A stretch of DNA of 64,000 nt from Trema orientale (lineage: Eukaryota > Streptophyta > Magnoliopsida > Rosales > Cannabaceae): positions 255,872 through 319,871 of the forward strand of contig JXTC01000212.1 in the NCBI GenBank assembly GCA_002914845.1, read 5' to 3'. Below, in pieces: positions 1 to 10,266 of this stretch. The stretch's first letter is position 1, and every line of letters starts with the position of its first letter. The notes under the pieces were generated by a model. It saw only the letters and a program-made list of their open reading frames with translations, had not been told where the DNA came from and did no database searches. Both the position numbers and the translations under genes were made by a program.

Positions 1-965
1 GGCAGCAGAGCGAAGAGGGAGTTTGGAAGAGTTTCTGAAGGGAGAACGACAAAGGTGCAAGAGGAGGAATCGAGAGGAAAGCAGTCGACTGAACAGAACA
101 ACCTTCGAAGAGTTTTTCTGCCTTTTCTCTGTTTACTCTCCTATTTCTCTGCCATGGACTTGTATCAGTTACACCATTATTGTTATACTTTTCTTTGCTT
201 AACTATGAACTAAATTCTTCTGCTAGGGATGTAATCAAACCTCTAATGTAATTCTTTTACGTTGATTTTCTCATCTGATCTTGTTATCCATTGATAACTC
301 AATTGTTCTACTTTGTACCTTATGCCTCTGTTTAACTGGCTATTGAACAGTTCGGATTTGTGAAACCTATTTGAACGTGGAAAAGAGATTTTAAGTTTGA
401 ACGTAGGTTGAACAATATAGGATTGCCTAATTTAGGGTAAGTTTGTATAGAATAGGAATATATCTATGTAACCTATGCAGCCTTGTATGAGAATTACCAC
501 ATTTAATGAGTTTAATCAATTTACGTTAGGAATAACATTCTATCTTGTTTAAGCATTTTCACTAATATCTTGGAAAGGAATTTGTGAATACTATTGAGTT
601 CCGGTTGTTGATTCTAAATGGATGATTGAACAATGAGAAAAACTAGTAATTAAATGAGTTAGAGGAGAGATTATATCCTTAGGCTTTATATCATTGTTGC
701 AATACTACCATTAGTTGTTAGTGTTAATTTCCGTTATTTTCGTTTATATTCAACTCATATTGTCGCTTATATTGAATATGCATTTTAGCTTTCGATCACA
801 ACATCTATTAATCGTCGTTTGGATAAATTGCAAACTAGGTTTAATTAGTACTTAGCAATAGTAATTTACTTGCTCCTCGTGGGATTCGACACTCACTTAC
901 CTTCTATATTACTTGTTGCGACCCATACACTTGCGGTGTTTTGTGTGTTAGAAATAAAACCAACA
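1..965 (+). repeat. 5' LTR of Athila-type element, 3' portion only
   Basis: The stretch matches 13817-14750 and 19980-20945 almost base for base at many places, including the start (gcagagcgaagaggga) and the end (acttgcggtgtttt). It ends in CCAACA at 965, just before the primer-binding site. By comparison with the middle LTR, about 550 bases of its left part lie outside the window. The middle LTR lacks about 28 bases present here near 265-295. Confidence 0.88.
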
Positions 966-971
966 AGTTTT

Positions 972-989
972 TGGCGCTGTTGCTGGAGA
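972..989 (+). other. Primer-binding site, tRNA-Asp type, mutated
   Basis: The 18 bases TGGCGCTGTTGCTGGAGA begin seven bases after the LTR end. They resemble the tRNA-Asp-complementary site usual in Athila-type elements, which starts TGGCGCCGTTGCC. Differences from that form are C-to-T or G-to-A changes, in line with an aged methylated copy. It would prime minus-strand DNA synthesis. Confidence 0.75.
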
Positions 990-1096
990 GCACGGTAATT
1001 TATAGTTTGTTAATACTAATATCAACTAGCTTAGATTTAATTCAAACTTTCTTTATTTTTGTGCATATTTCAGGTACTTGAACTAAATATTTATGT

Positions 1097-1624
1097 ATGA
1101 GACGAGCAAGGAGCCTTGAATTCTTACCTCTAGACCCTGAAATTGAGCGAACCTTGAGGAATCTTAGAAGACAGAGAAATCAGAGGAACAATCTTCAACC
1201 TACAATGGCGGACCAAGACAATGCAAGGCCACTTTGGGACTTTGCCGTTCCCGTGGTCAATAGAGTTGGTTCTAGCATCCGAAAGCCAGCCATCAATGCC
1301 AACAATTTTGAGCTAAAGCCAGCTATTATTCAGATGGTGCAAGGGACATATCAGTTTGGTGGTTTGCCTAGTGATGATCCTAATCAACACATCATGAATT
1401 TCTTGGAGATTTGTGACACCTTCAAGCACAACGGGGCGAGTGATGATGACATTCATTTGTGTCTGTTCCCATTCTCTTTGAGGGACAAGGCGAAGGGATG
1501 GTTGAATGCTCTACCTACGGGATCCATCACCACGTGGGATGAACTAGCTCAGAAGTTTCTTGCCAAGTTCTTCCCTCCTGCCAAGATAGCTAAATTGAGG
1601 AATGATATTACCTCATTTGTGTAG
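1097..1624 (+). pseudogene. gag: Athila-type gag, N-terminal part, ends at premature stop
   Basis: This is the capsid part of the retroelement gag protein, which forms the virus-like particle. Residues 35-175 form a retrotransposon-gag domain, with FGGLPSDDPNQHI, the FLEICDTFK helix and FPFSLRDKAKGWLNALP as landmarks. The start ATG at 1097 lies about 110 bases past the primer site; another ATG at 1093 is out of frame. An in-frame TAG at 1622 stops the frame and a second TAG lies at 1706-1708. The reading frame then continues unchanged into the next entry, so there is no frameshift. The protein is therefore truncated inside the capsid domain. Confidence 0.85.
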
Positions 1625-1711
1625 TTTGATAATGAGTCGTTGTATGAGGCTTGGGAGCGGTACAAGGAGCTAATGAGAAAGTGTCCTCACCATGCAATTC
1701 CTAAATAGCTC

Positions 1712-3094
1712 TTGGTGCAGACTTTTTACAATGGTTTGATGGGGCATTTGAGGACTATAGTGGATGCAACAGCTGGTGGTGCTCTAATGGGGAAATCTTC
1801 TGATGAAGCATTTGATTTGTTAGAAGAAATGGCTGCAAACAACTACCAATGGCCTTCGGAAAGAGTCAATCCGAAGAGAGCAGCTAGCATTAATGAGATG
1901 GAAGCCATTTCGACCTTGGCTGCTCAAATCAGTGCCCTAACCAAGAAACTTGATTCTATGGCGGTCCACGGAGTGCATGCCTTGAACAGTTCAAACGGGG
2001 TCTGTGAGCAATGCGCTGATAGTCATCTGAGTTCATTTTGCCATATGAATGTGGAGTCAGCTCAGTTTATAGGCAATCATAACCTATCACAACGCAACAA
2101 CCCTTATTCTAATTCCTACAATCCGGGTTGGAGAAACCATCCAAACTTCTTTTGGAAAAACCAAAACCATCAAGGGCATAGTTCAAATTCAAGACCAATG
2201 CAACCTCCTGGATTCCAAAATCAAAGTCACTCCACACAAGAAAAGAAGCCATCCATGGAAGAGATTCTCATGCAATACATAGCCAAGAATGAGGCTACCC
2301 TTCAAAACCAAGCCGCCACTATGAGATCTCTAAAGACACAACTTGGCCAATTGGCCAATGCACTTACCAACCGACCACAAGGAAGTTTGCCTAGTAATAC
2401 TGAGGCAAATCCAAAGGGAGATATGAAGGAGCACTGCAAAGCAGTGACCTTAAGAAGTGGGAGAGAACTACAAGGGACATCACGGGCCACTGAAATGTCA
2501 GAAAAAGAAATTGAAAAAGAGAGTAAAGTTGGAGAGGAAGTTACTAGACAACCTGCAACAACTGTGCCACCACCACCTCCTTGCAACCCACCACTACCTT
2601 TCCCCCAAAGGTTGCAAAAGAAGAAACTGGACCAACAATTTTCCAAATTCCTAGAAGTGTTTAAGAAGCTCCACATCAACATCCCATTTGCCGAAGCATT
2701 AAAGCAAATGCCTAGCTATGTGAAGTTCATGAAAAAGATCCTTTCAAAGAAAAGGAGAATGGTTGAGTTCGAGACGGTGGCGTTGACCGAAGAGTGTAGT
2801 GCTATCTTGTTGAAGAAGCTTCCACCCAAGTTAAGAGATCCGGGGAGTTTCACCATTCCTTGCACTATTGGAGAGTACTTCAATGGGCGTGCTTTGTGTG
2901 ATTTAGGAGCAAGTATCAATTTGATGCCACTGTCTATCTTCAAAAGACTTGGGTTAGGAGAATGCAGACCAACCACAGTAACGTTGCAATTGGCGGATCG
3001 GTCCTTGACTTATCCTAGAGGCATTGTGGAAGATGTGCTAGTAGAAATTGACAAGTTCATTTTTTCGGCTGATTTTATTGTGCTAGACATGTAG
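1712..3094 (+). pseudogene. Athila-type gag C-terminal part plus aspartic protease, stop-bounded
   Basis: This continues the gag frame after two stops; its first codon is TTG, not a real start. Near residues 97-109 there is a degenerate zinc knuckle (C-x2-C-x3-H-x4-C, one residue short of the usual spacing). A Pro-rich, Lys/Glu-rich linker follows around residues 265-310. The last 90 residues are a retropepsin-like domain with active-site motif DLGAS (Asp codon at 2900-2902) followed by INLMPLSIF; DLGA rather than DTG/DSG is normal for Athila. A TAG at 3092-3094 ends the frame inside the protease. The same frame resumes immediately with an ILGRPF motif, the conserved second half of the protease. 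Confidence 0.85.
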
Positions 3095-3112
3095 GAGGAT
3101 AGAGAAATTCCC

Positions 3113-5398
3113 TTGATATTGGGAAGACCATTTTTAGCCACCAGAAGAATACCCATTGATGTCCAAAAGGGTGAACTGACTATGAGAGTTGATGATCAAG
3201 AGGTAAAGTTCAATGTTTTCAAAGCCATGAGAATGAGTGATGATCTTGAAGATTGCTATAGAATTAATGTCTGCAATCGCTTGGTTATGAAAACTTTTGA
3301 AACCAGTCCTGTGAAGGATCCTCTTGAAGACACAATTCTGAATGGGGATAATGTAGTGTCAAAGGAAGCCAGGGAATATTTGCATGCCATGAACACGTTC
3401 CCTCGCTATGGTAAGATGAATTTTCAGTTTGAGGCACTTGACAGACCAGTTGAAGCAAAGCCTACCATCAAGCCTTCAATTGAGGTTCCACCTATTGTTG
3501 AGCTCAAACCACTGCCTAACCACTTGAAGTATGCCTTCCTCGGTAAAGAGTCAACATTGCTAGTCATTATTTCTACTGATTTGGATGAACTGCAAGAAGA
3601 AAAGCTACTGAGAGTCTTAGGACATTATAAAGCAGCCTTAGGATGGACAATTGTAGATATTAGAGGTATTAGCCCTTCCATCTGCATGCATAAAATCTTG
3701 CTGGAAGATGAGCATAAAACTTCTATTGAGCACCAACGAAGGCTAAACCCCATTATGAAAGAGGTGGTGAAAAAGGAGATAATTAAATGGTTAGATGCTG
3801 GAATCATTTACCCTATTTCAGATAGTTCTTGGGTGAGTCCTGTTGAATGTGTTCCAAAGAAGGGAGGAATGACTATTGTCACCAACAAGGACAATGAACT
3901 AATTCCTACAAGAACAGTAATGGGGTGGAGAGTATGCATGGATTACCGTAAGCTGAACAAGGCTACTCAAAAAGACCACTTTCCTCTACCATTCATTGAT
4001 CAGATACTTCATAGACTAGCAGGTCATGAGTTCTACTGCTTCTTAGATGCTTACAGTGGTTACAACCAGATTGCCATTGCCCCAGAAGATCAAGAGTTAA
4101 TGACGTTCACTTGTCCTTATGGAACTTTTGCGTTCAGAAGGATGCCCTTTGGATTGTGCAACGCTCTAGCCACCTTTCAGAGGTGCATGATGGCAATTTT
4201 CACAGACATGGTGGAGGAGTTCCTTGAGGTATTTATGGATGATTTTACAGTCTTTGGTGATTCATTTGATTTGTGCTTGGATAATCAGTCACTAGTGCTC
4301 AAGTATTGTGAAGACACAAATCTGGTGCTTAATTGGGAAAAGTGTCATTTCATGATGAAAGAAGGAGTAGTACTTGGTCACAAGATCTCTAAAAATGGCA
4401 TTGAGGTTGACAAGGCCAAACTAGAGACCATTGAGAAGCTTCCTCCTCCGATCAATGTCAAGGGGATTCGAAGTTTCCTTGGCCACGCCGGGTTTTACCG
4501 AAGATTTATCAAGGACTTTTCAAAAATTACAAAGCCATTATGCACATTGCTCGAGAAGGATGAGGTATTTAATTTTGATGATGCTTGTCTGCATGGGTTT
4601 GAAACTCTGAAATTGAGAATTGTGACAGCACCGATAATTGTGGCGCCGGATTGGACCTTGCCATTTGAGTTGATGTGTGATGCTAGTGACTATACTGTGG
4701 GCGCTGTTTTAGGACAGCGAAAAGACAAGATATTCCATGCCATTTACTATGCCAGCAAAACTCTCAATGAGGCTCAAGCTAACTACATAACAACAGAGAA
4801 AGAATTACTGGGCGTGGTGTTTGCATTTGACAAATTCAGATCGTATTTGATTAGCACCAAAGTGATTGTATATACAGACCATGCAGCGATCAAATACCTG
4901 GTTGCCAAGAAAGATGCAAAGCCTCGCTTGATCCGATGGATTCTTTTGCTACAAGAGTTTGATTTGAAAGTTAAAGACAGAAAGGGAACAGAAAACCAAG
5001 TAGCTGATCACCTCTCCAGATTAGAGGGGAAGAAAAATGAAGATGCTAAGTTGTTGATCAATGAATACTTTCTTGATGAGCAGCTCTATGTGCTAAGTGA
5101 TAATGCACCATGGTATGCCGATTATGTGAATTATCTTGTATGCAAGCAGATGCCTCCAGACCTCACTCATCACCAAAAGAAGAAGTTTTTACACGATGTG
5201 AGGCGATGTGTACGCGAAGAGGAGATAGAAGACATACTTCACCATTGCCATGACTCGGAGTATGGAGGTCACTTTGGAGGAGAAAGAACCACTGCCAAGA
5301 TATTACAATCGGGATTCTATTGGCCATCGCAGTTCAAGGATGCACATTTCTTTGTTTCAAGGTGTGACAAATGGCAGCGAAGGGGTAATATCTCCTGA
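3113..5398 (+). pseudogene. pol: Athila-type pol: protease end, reverse transcriptase, RNase H, integrase zinc domain
   Basis: This is the largest open block (about 760 codons), in the same frame as gag. It begins with the protease ILGRPFLATRRIP segment. Reverse transcriptase follows: WRVCMDYRKLN, FPLPFIDQ, YSGYNQI, FGLCNA and the catalytic box FMDDF at 4232-4246, which corresponds to YxDD. RNase H occupies about 4660-5030, with CDASD, TEKELL and YTDHAA motifs and a VADHLSRL end. The integrase HHCC zinc domain is at about 5235-5390, but the last metal ligand reads CDKW, so one Cys has become Trp. An in-frame TGA at 5396-5398 ends the block just before the integrase core. Confidence 0.92.
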
Positions 5399-6334
5399 AA
5401 GAATAAGATGCCCCTCAACACTATCCTGGAGGTTGAGATCTTTGATGTATGGGGAATTGACTTTATGGGGCCATTCATTCCATCCTTTGGAAATCTCTAG
5501 ATACTGGTAGCAATAGACTATATTTCAAAATGGGTTGAAGCTGTGGCATTACCTACCAATGACTCCAAAGTAGTACTCAGCTTTCTTAGGAAGAATGTCT
5601 TCAACCGCTACGGCACACCAAGGGCAATAATCAGTGACGAAGGCTCCCATTTTTGTAACAAGTACTTTGAAGCCTTGCTCGCCAAGTATGGAGTCACACA
5701 CCGAATTGCAACCGCTTATCATCCTCAAATGAATGGACATGCTGAGATTTCTAACCTGGAAGTGAAGCGCATCCTTGAGAAAACAGTAAGCCCCACACGC
5801 AAGGATTGGTCAAAGAGGCTTGATGATGCTTTATGGGCTTACCGAACTGCCTACAAGACTTCAATGGGCACTTCTCTGTATAAGTTATTGTTTAGAAAAG
5901 CTTGTCACCTACCAGTTGAGTTGGAACACAAGGCTTATTGGGCAGTTAAGCAGCTGAATTACGATTTACAAGCAGCCAGAGAGAAACGCCTTTTACAACT
6001 TAACGAAATGGATGAATTCTGGAGCCAAGTGTATGAAAATGCATACAAGGAGAAAGTGAAGAGATGGCACGATAAGAAAATCATTAATCGGGAGTTCAGA
6101 CCAGGTCAGAAAGTTTTACTCTTCAACTCTCCGTTCAGGCTCTTTCCGGGAGAACTCAAATCAAGATGGTCCGGTCCCTTCACGGTGGTTAATGTTTCTC
6201 CACATGGTGCAGTGGAGGTTGAAGATGCCAGCGCGAACAGAAAATTCAAAGTGAATGGTCAAAGGTTGAAGGAGTACTTGGGTGGAAAAATTGCTCAAGA
6301 GAAGTCTTCAATCACTCTAGCTAATCCTCAATGA
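5399..6334 (+). pseudogene. Athila-type integrase catalytic core and C-terminal domain, with stops
   Basis: This continues the pol frame after the TGA at 5396. The first Asp of the DDE triad lies in GIDFMGPF (about 5455-5475). A TAG at 5498-5500 breaks the core. The second Asp is in SDEGSHF (about 5633-5653) and the Glu is in the GHAEIS segment (about 5737-5754), so all three catalytic residues remain. The C-terminal part has the FRPGQKVLL and SRWSGPFTV motifs of Ty3-type integrases. The open stretch from about 5543 to the stop at 6332-6334 is clean. The protein inserted element cDNA into the genome; this copy cannot be made whole because of the two stops. Confidence 0.88.
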
Positions 6335-7577
6335 GAAATGGCATAGTCAAGCTAGAGACGTTAAACAAGTGCTAATTGGGAGGCAACCCAAGTTTTTGAA
6401 TTATTTGTGTTTAGACGTTCGAGTTGAGTTGTGTTTGGTTATGTTTTATTGGAAATAAGTCAGTGAGAATATGGTAGAAGGGGCGAAAGTATAGAAAATT
6501 TGGTCTGAGCAGGAATTTTTGGCTCTTCAGCAGGTCAAAATGGCGCCCCAGCGCTAGTTTGGGGCACCAAAAGCCGAGAGTTGGCGTCGGGGCACCACAA
6601 AACGGCGCCCCAGTGCCATTTTGGTGCTGGTGCCCAGGTGGTGGCGCTGCAGCACCACCTTCGCGGCGCCACCAAAAAAAAAAAAAAAGAACTGCGTGTT
6701 GACGCCGCAGCTCTATTACCTGGCACCACGCGCTGACAGCAGCAAATTAAAAGGGAGCCGTGGCTCCCTTCTCCCTTTAACCACTTCAAAAACTCCCCCT
6801 TTCTCTTCATAACCACCTCTCCTCCCCTCAAATCCGCACCTCCTTCCTCTCTCTTTCCAAACACTAAAACCCTCACCATTTTCCTCCTACCATCAACCAT
6901 CTCATCTCCCAAACATCATCATCCTCTCACAATCAGACTCTTCATTCTTTACATTCATCATTGATCCACCACTCCAACCACCAAGAGCCACGCTTCAAGT
7001 AAGCACTCTTCTTCTTCTCATTTTTCTCAAAATTTTTGGTGAGCTTGAGATACCAATTGGTGTCTCTTCATTGTTTGTTGCAAATGTTGGGAAAATCTTA
7101 ATATACACACCATTGTTACAAGCTTCACATCTCCATGCCTACTAAGTGTTCGACAAAATGCTTCTATGGTGATTATTACTTGAAAGTGCTTTAGTTGAAG
7201 AGTTTGTGAGTGGGGAACATATTCTTGTTACTTCTAGATAAGAGGGGACTAGCTTTCAACCATTTTTACTTGAGACAAAGTGTGGTTTAGTGGATTGCAT
7301 TTTCTTGATCTTCTTAGCCTAATCATCCAAGTTGGTCACTTTTTGAGGGAGCCTATTGATCAATTGTTGTCCCATTTTAACTCTTGGTGGTTGCTAGTGG
7401 TAGTTAGCATTTGAAGGGAGTAATTGTGTTGCGAATTACAAGAATACACCTAGTGTTGAGCGGTAGGGGACTTTGTTTTCTTCACTCAATTTGTTGAAGT
7501 GCTTCGTGGTGTATATTGTGGCAAGGTGTTAGTTGTATCCTTTTTTAGGAAAATTTTATAAGTTTCAGAGTGTTCCA
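6335..7577 (+). other. Athila internal spacer between integrase and third ORF, with GGCGCC-rich block
   Basis: No gene is seen. Just after the integrase stop is a GGGAGGCAACCCAA sequence (about 6380-6393), repeated in the second copy at 15440-15460. A block at 6540-6730 is rich in GGCGCC and CAGCGCC words and is interrupted by a run of A. Pyrimidine-rich sequence follows (6770-7020). The block matches 15600-15870 in the second internal region and resembles the GC-rich part of the LTRs. Confidence 0.6.
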
Positions 7578-8750
7578 ATGGCACCTAAGAGGAAGGCTAC
7601 AGCTGCGAGTCCAAGTTTTGATCAAAACCGCTTTGTGTCTTTGGAAGCTTCCAAAAGATTTGGGTGTAAAAGAGCAATCATTCCTGAGAGAGATTTTGAC
7701 ATAGTTGAGGAGAGTTTCCCTGATATTGTGGCTGAAATAAAAAGACGAAAATGGGAAACATTATGTGAGCAACCAAATGCCGGGGTGCAAGTGATTGTCC
7801 AAGAATTCTATGCTAATGCACCTGAACACAGAAACTACATCACTAAAGTGCATGGGCAGAATATTTTATTTACACGGGCCTCCATCAATAGTTGTTTCAA
7901 GTTACCTAATATAGACAATTATGAGTTAGCTACCTTTGAGACCGCCCCGGATTACGATGATGTCTTGAGAGTTCTATGTGCACTAGGCATATATTAGATT
8001 TGGCACAAGGATGAGCGGAAATGCCTTCAGACCGAAACCATGTCAGCCTCCACCAAAGCTTGGTCTTATTTTCTTAATGCTCGCTTAATGCCCGTATCTC
8101 ATCATAGTGACATCACGCCTGACCGAGCTGTTCTTCTCTATGCCATCATTAAGGGTCTATCCATAGACGTTGGGCGAGTCATTCGATGTTCCATCTTACA
8201 TTCTATTCGCAAGGTTAGAATTGGAATGGCATGCCCTTCCTTGATCACTAAATTATGCTCCCGAGCGGGAGTTTTTTGGGCACCCAGTGATGAGCTCATC
8301 CTTCCTCAGCATGTCCTCAACTGCCCAGCTTTGGTGAGATTATTGAAACGTGAGTCGGCTTCCCACTCTTCAATAGGAGCATCCTCTAGTAGACAACCTC
8401 CCATTGCCTCAGCTTCTAAGCCTGTGGCTGAGCCCGATAAAGAAGCTGATGAATCTGACTCAGATTTTACTGATGAGTCGAGCTTCATGCTACAACGGTT
8501 GACCTTAGTGGAACAAGGCTTTCATGAGCACCGTCAGGAATTCCAACAGTTCAACCAACAGTTTCAGGCCCATCAGCAGTGGTGCCATCAGTGGGCAGAC
8601 TATCAAGCCAACTACATCAACATGTTTGCTACTCATTTTGGTATGAACACGACACAATTCCCAGTGCCACAGGGACATCCACCCCCATCCTCTCCTCCAC
8701 CCGCACCACATAGTCAGAACGGTATTGACCCCACCATGGAGACCGACTGA
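7578..8750 (+). pseudogene. Athila-type third ORF (plant transposon protein-like, env position), one internal stop
   Basis: An ATG at 7578 opens a frame of about 390 codons broken by one TAG at 7995-7997. The N-terminus is basic (MAPKRK). The middle part, with KRAIIPER, EFYANAPEHRNYITKVHG and MPVSHHSDITPDRAVLLYAI, resembles the putative plant transposon protein family found downstream of pol in Athila-type elements (family recall, not searched). The C-terminal third has an acidic Ser/Asp stretch, a Gln/His-rich segment that may form a coiled coil, and a Pro-rich tail. The position is that of the env-like gene in some Athila relatives, but I see no signal peptide or membrane helix. Its role is unknown. 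A second copy lies at 16683-17881. Confidence 0.7.
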
Positions 8751-10095
8751 GCGGTCTCCCACCAGGTATGTGTTTTCTCCCTTTCATTTTTCCATATTTT
8801 GTGCCTTGAGGACAATGCACCCACTAAGTTTGGGGGAGTTTGTTTGTATTTTTTTTCTTTCTTTCGTGTAGTATTGAGTTTTCAATCTTAGTGTCCTTTT
8901 CGTTTCTTTTATTACTTGTCTTGAGCTTCTGAGTAAGGTTACAGATCGATGATAGAATTGAGAGTATGTGTGGAACAACTCTTTGGAAATGTTCAATATC
9001 AGGACTATTTGTGTGCTCAAAAATCTATTGTGGTTTTGCTTTGTGAACAATTCTTGAACACAGTTTGCACATAGTTCTGAGCATTTAGCTTTGATTTGCT
9101 TAGATTAGTTTTATGCTTATGGCTTAGAAAAATATTTAGTCTCTTATCGTCTTAGAACCTGTTTTATTGTCAATCGATGTGAACTCCTAGGTAGCACGAA
9201 AATCGAAGAAATGATGTAGGCCATTTTTGGACCAGTTGAACCTTTCAAGCCTTCCCGGTAACTGTAATATCCTTAGTCACCCTAGTTGAGCCAAATTTCT
9301 TAGCCTTATCATTTTGTTTGAGCCCAGTAAACTCCTCGCATCGATAAATAATTTCCTGAAATACCTTACTTCGCACCATTGATGCATGGAAGTAAATTAT
9401 GAACTTATGGTGAAGTGTGAGTAGCTTTCTTTGAAGAACGAAGATGGGAAATCTTTTTGAAGGAAGATGCTTAGCTACCTCAAATTGGCAGTTACGAAAA
9501 AAAAGGGGGTATTATTATGAACTTGGGTCAAAAGTTAATTCTCAAAAAAAAAAAAATCTTCTGGTACTCTTGAAAGAGTTACTTTCATTGAGCAAAAAGG
9601 CATATGAGGTGCGAATAAGCCTAAATAATACTATTCCATCTAGCCACACCCAAGCTTGACATTACAAGCCGATTAAAGACCTATTAATCTTCGATTTCGT
9701 TCTATTCTACATTAGTGGAGACTGGCATAAAAAGTAGGCTTATGAAATGACTATGTAACTTATACTGACACAGCTCTAAGTTTGTAACCTAAGTCTGCAT
9801 AAAGCGATCCGAGTTTAAAGGGTTAAATGTAACCAATTATCCCACACACATACCAAGGGTGTAAGCAGAATAAGAGCACTATCATATTGAAAATCAAAAC
9901 TTTCATGATGCTTTAGATTTCCTTTGAGTTGTTAAAATTCTATTGAGAGTTTTGAGACAAAGTTAGCCTCATTCAGAAGCTCAGTTCATGTAATCTCATT
10001 GCTAGAGTGAGTTTTGCAATTATTTTTCAATTGTTCTTTTGATTATCTCAGCTCGAGGATGAGCTCTTGATTAAGTTTGGGAGAATTTGTTAATT
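8751..10095 (+). other. Athila 3' noncoding region with repeated polypurine-tract-like modules
   Basis: No gene is seen. Shortly after the third ORF a GAGGACAATGC segment is followed by AAGTTTGGGGGAG (about 8808-8838). The final polypurine tract AAGTTTGGGAGAATT (about 10074-10088), also preceded by a GAGGATGAGC segment, sits directly before the LTR. An A-rich tract lies at 9543-9556, where the second copy keeps a third purine tract. The TTGTTAA just before the LTR start is duplicated here. Confidence 0.6.
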
Positions 10096-10266
10096 TGTTA
10101 AGTGGATTCTACAGTTGACTTTACTATCCTTTTGAGCTTAAGAATTGCTCGTCTTTGAGCTTTTTTTATCCGATTTTGTTGTTTTTGGTGTACATTTTAG
10201 GTGAGGAGTCTTTTACTAGAGAATACTGACTATTCAAGATAAATCAAGGCCGAATCAAAGAAATTC

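Noticed and set aside
8306-8820. Minus-strand open frames opposite the third ORF
   Set aside because: They are antisense to a frame conserved in two copies and have no recognisable domain.
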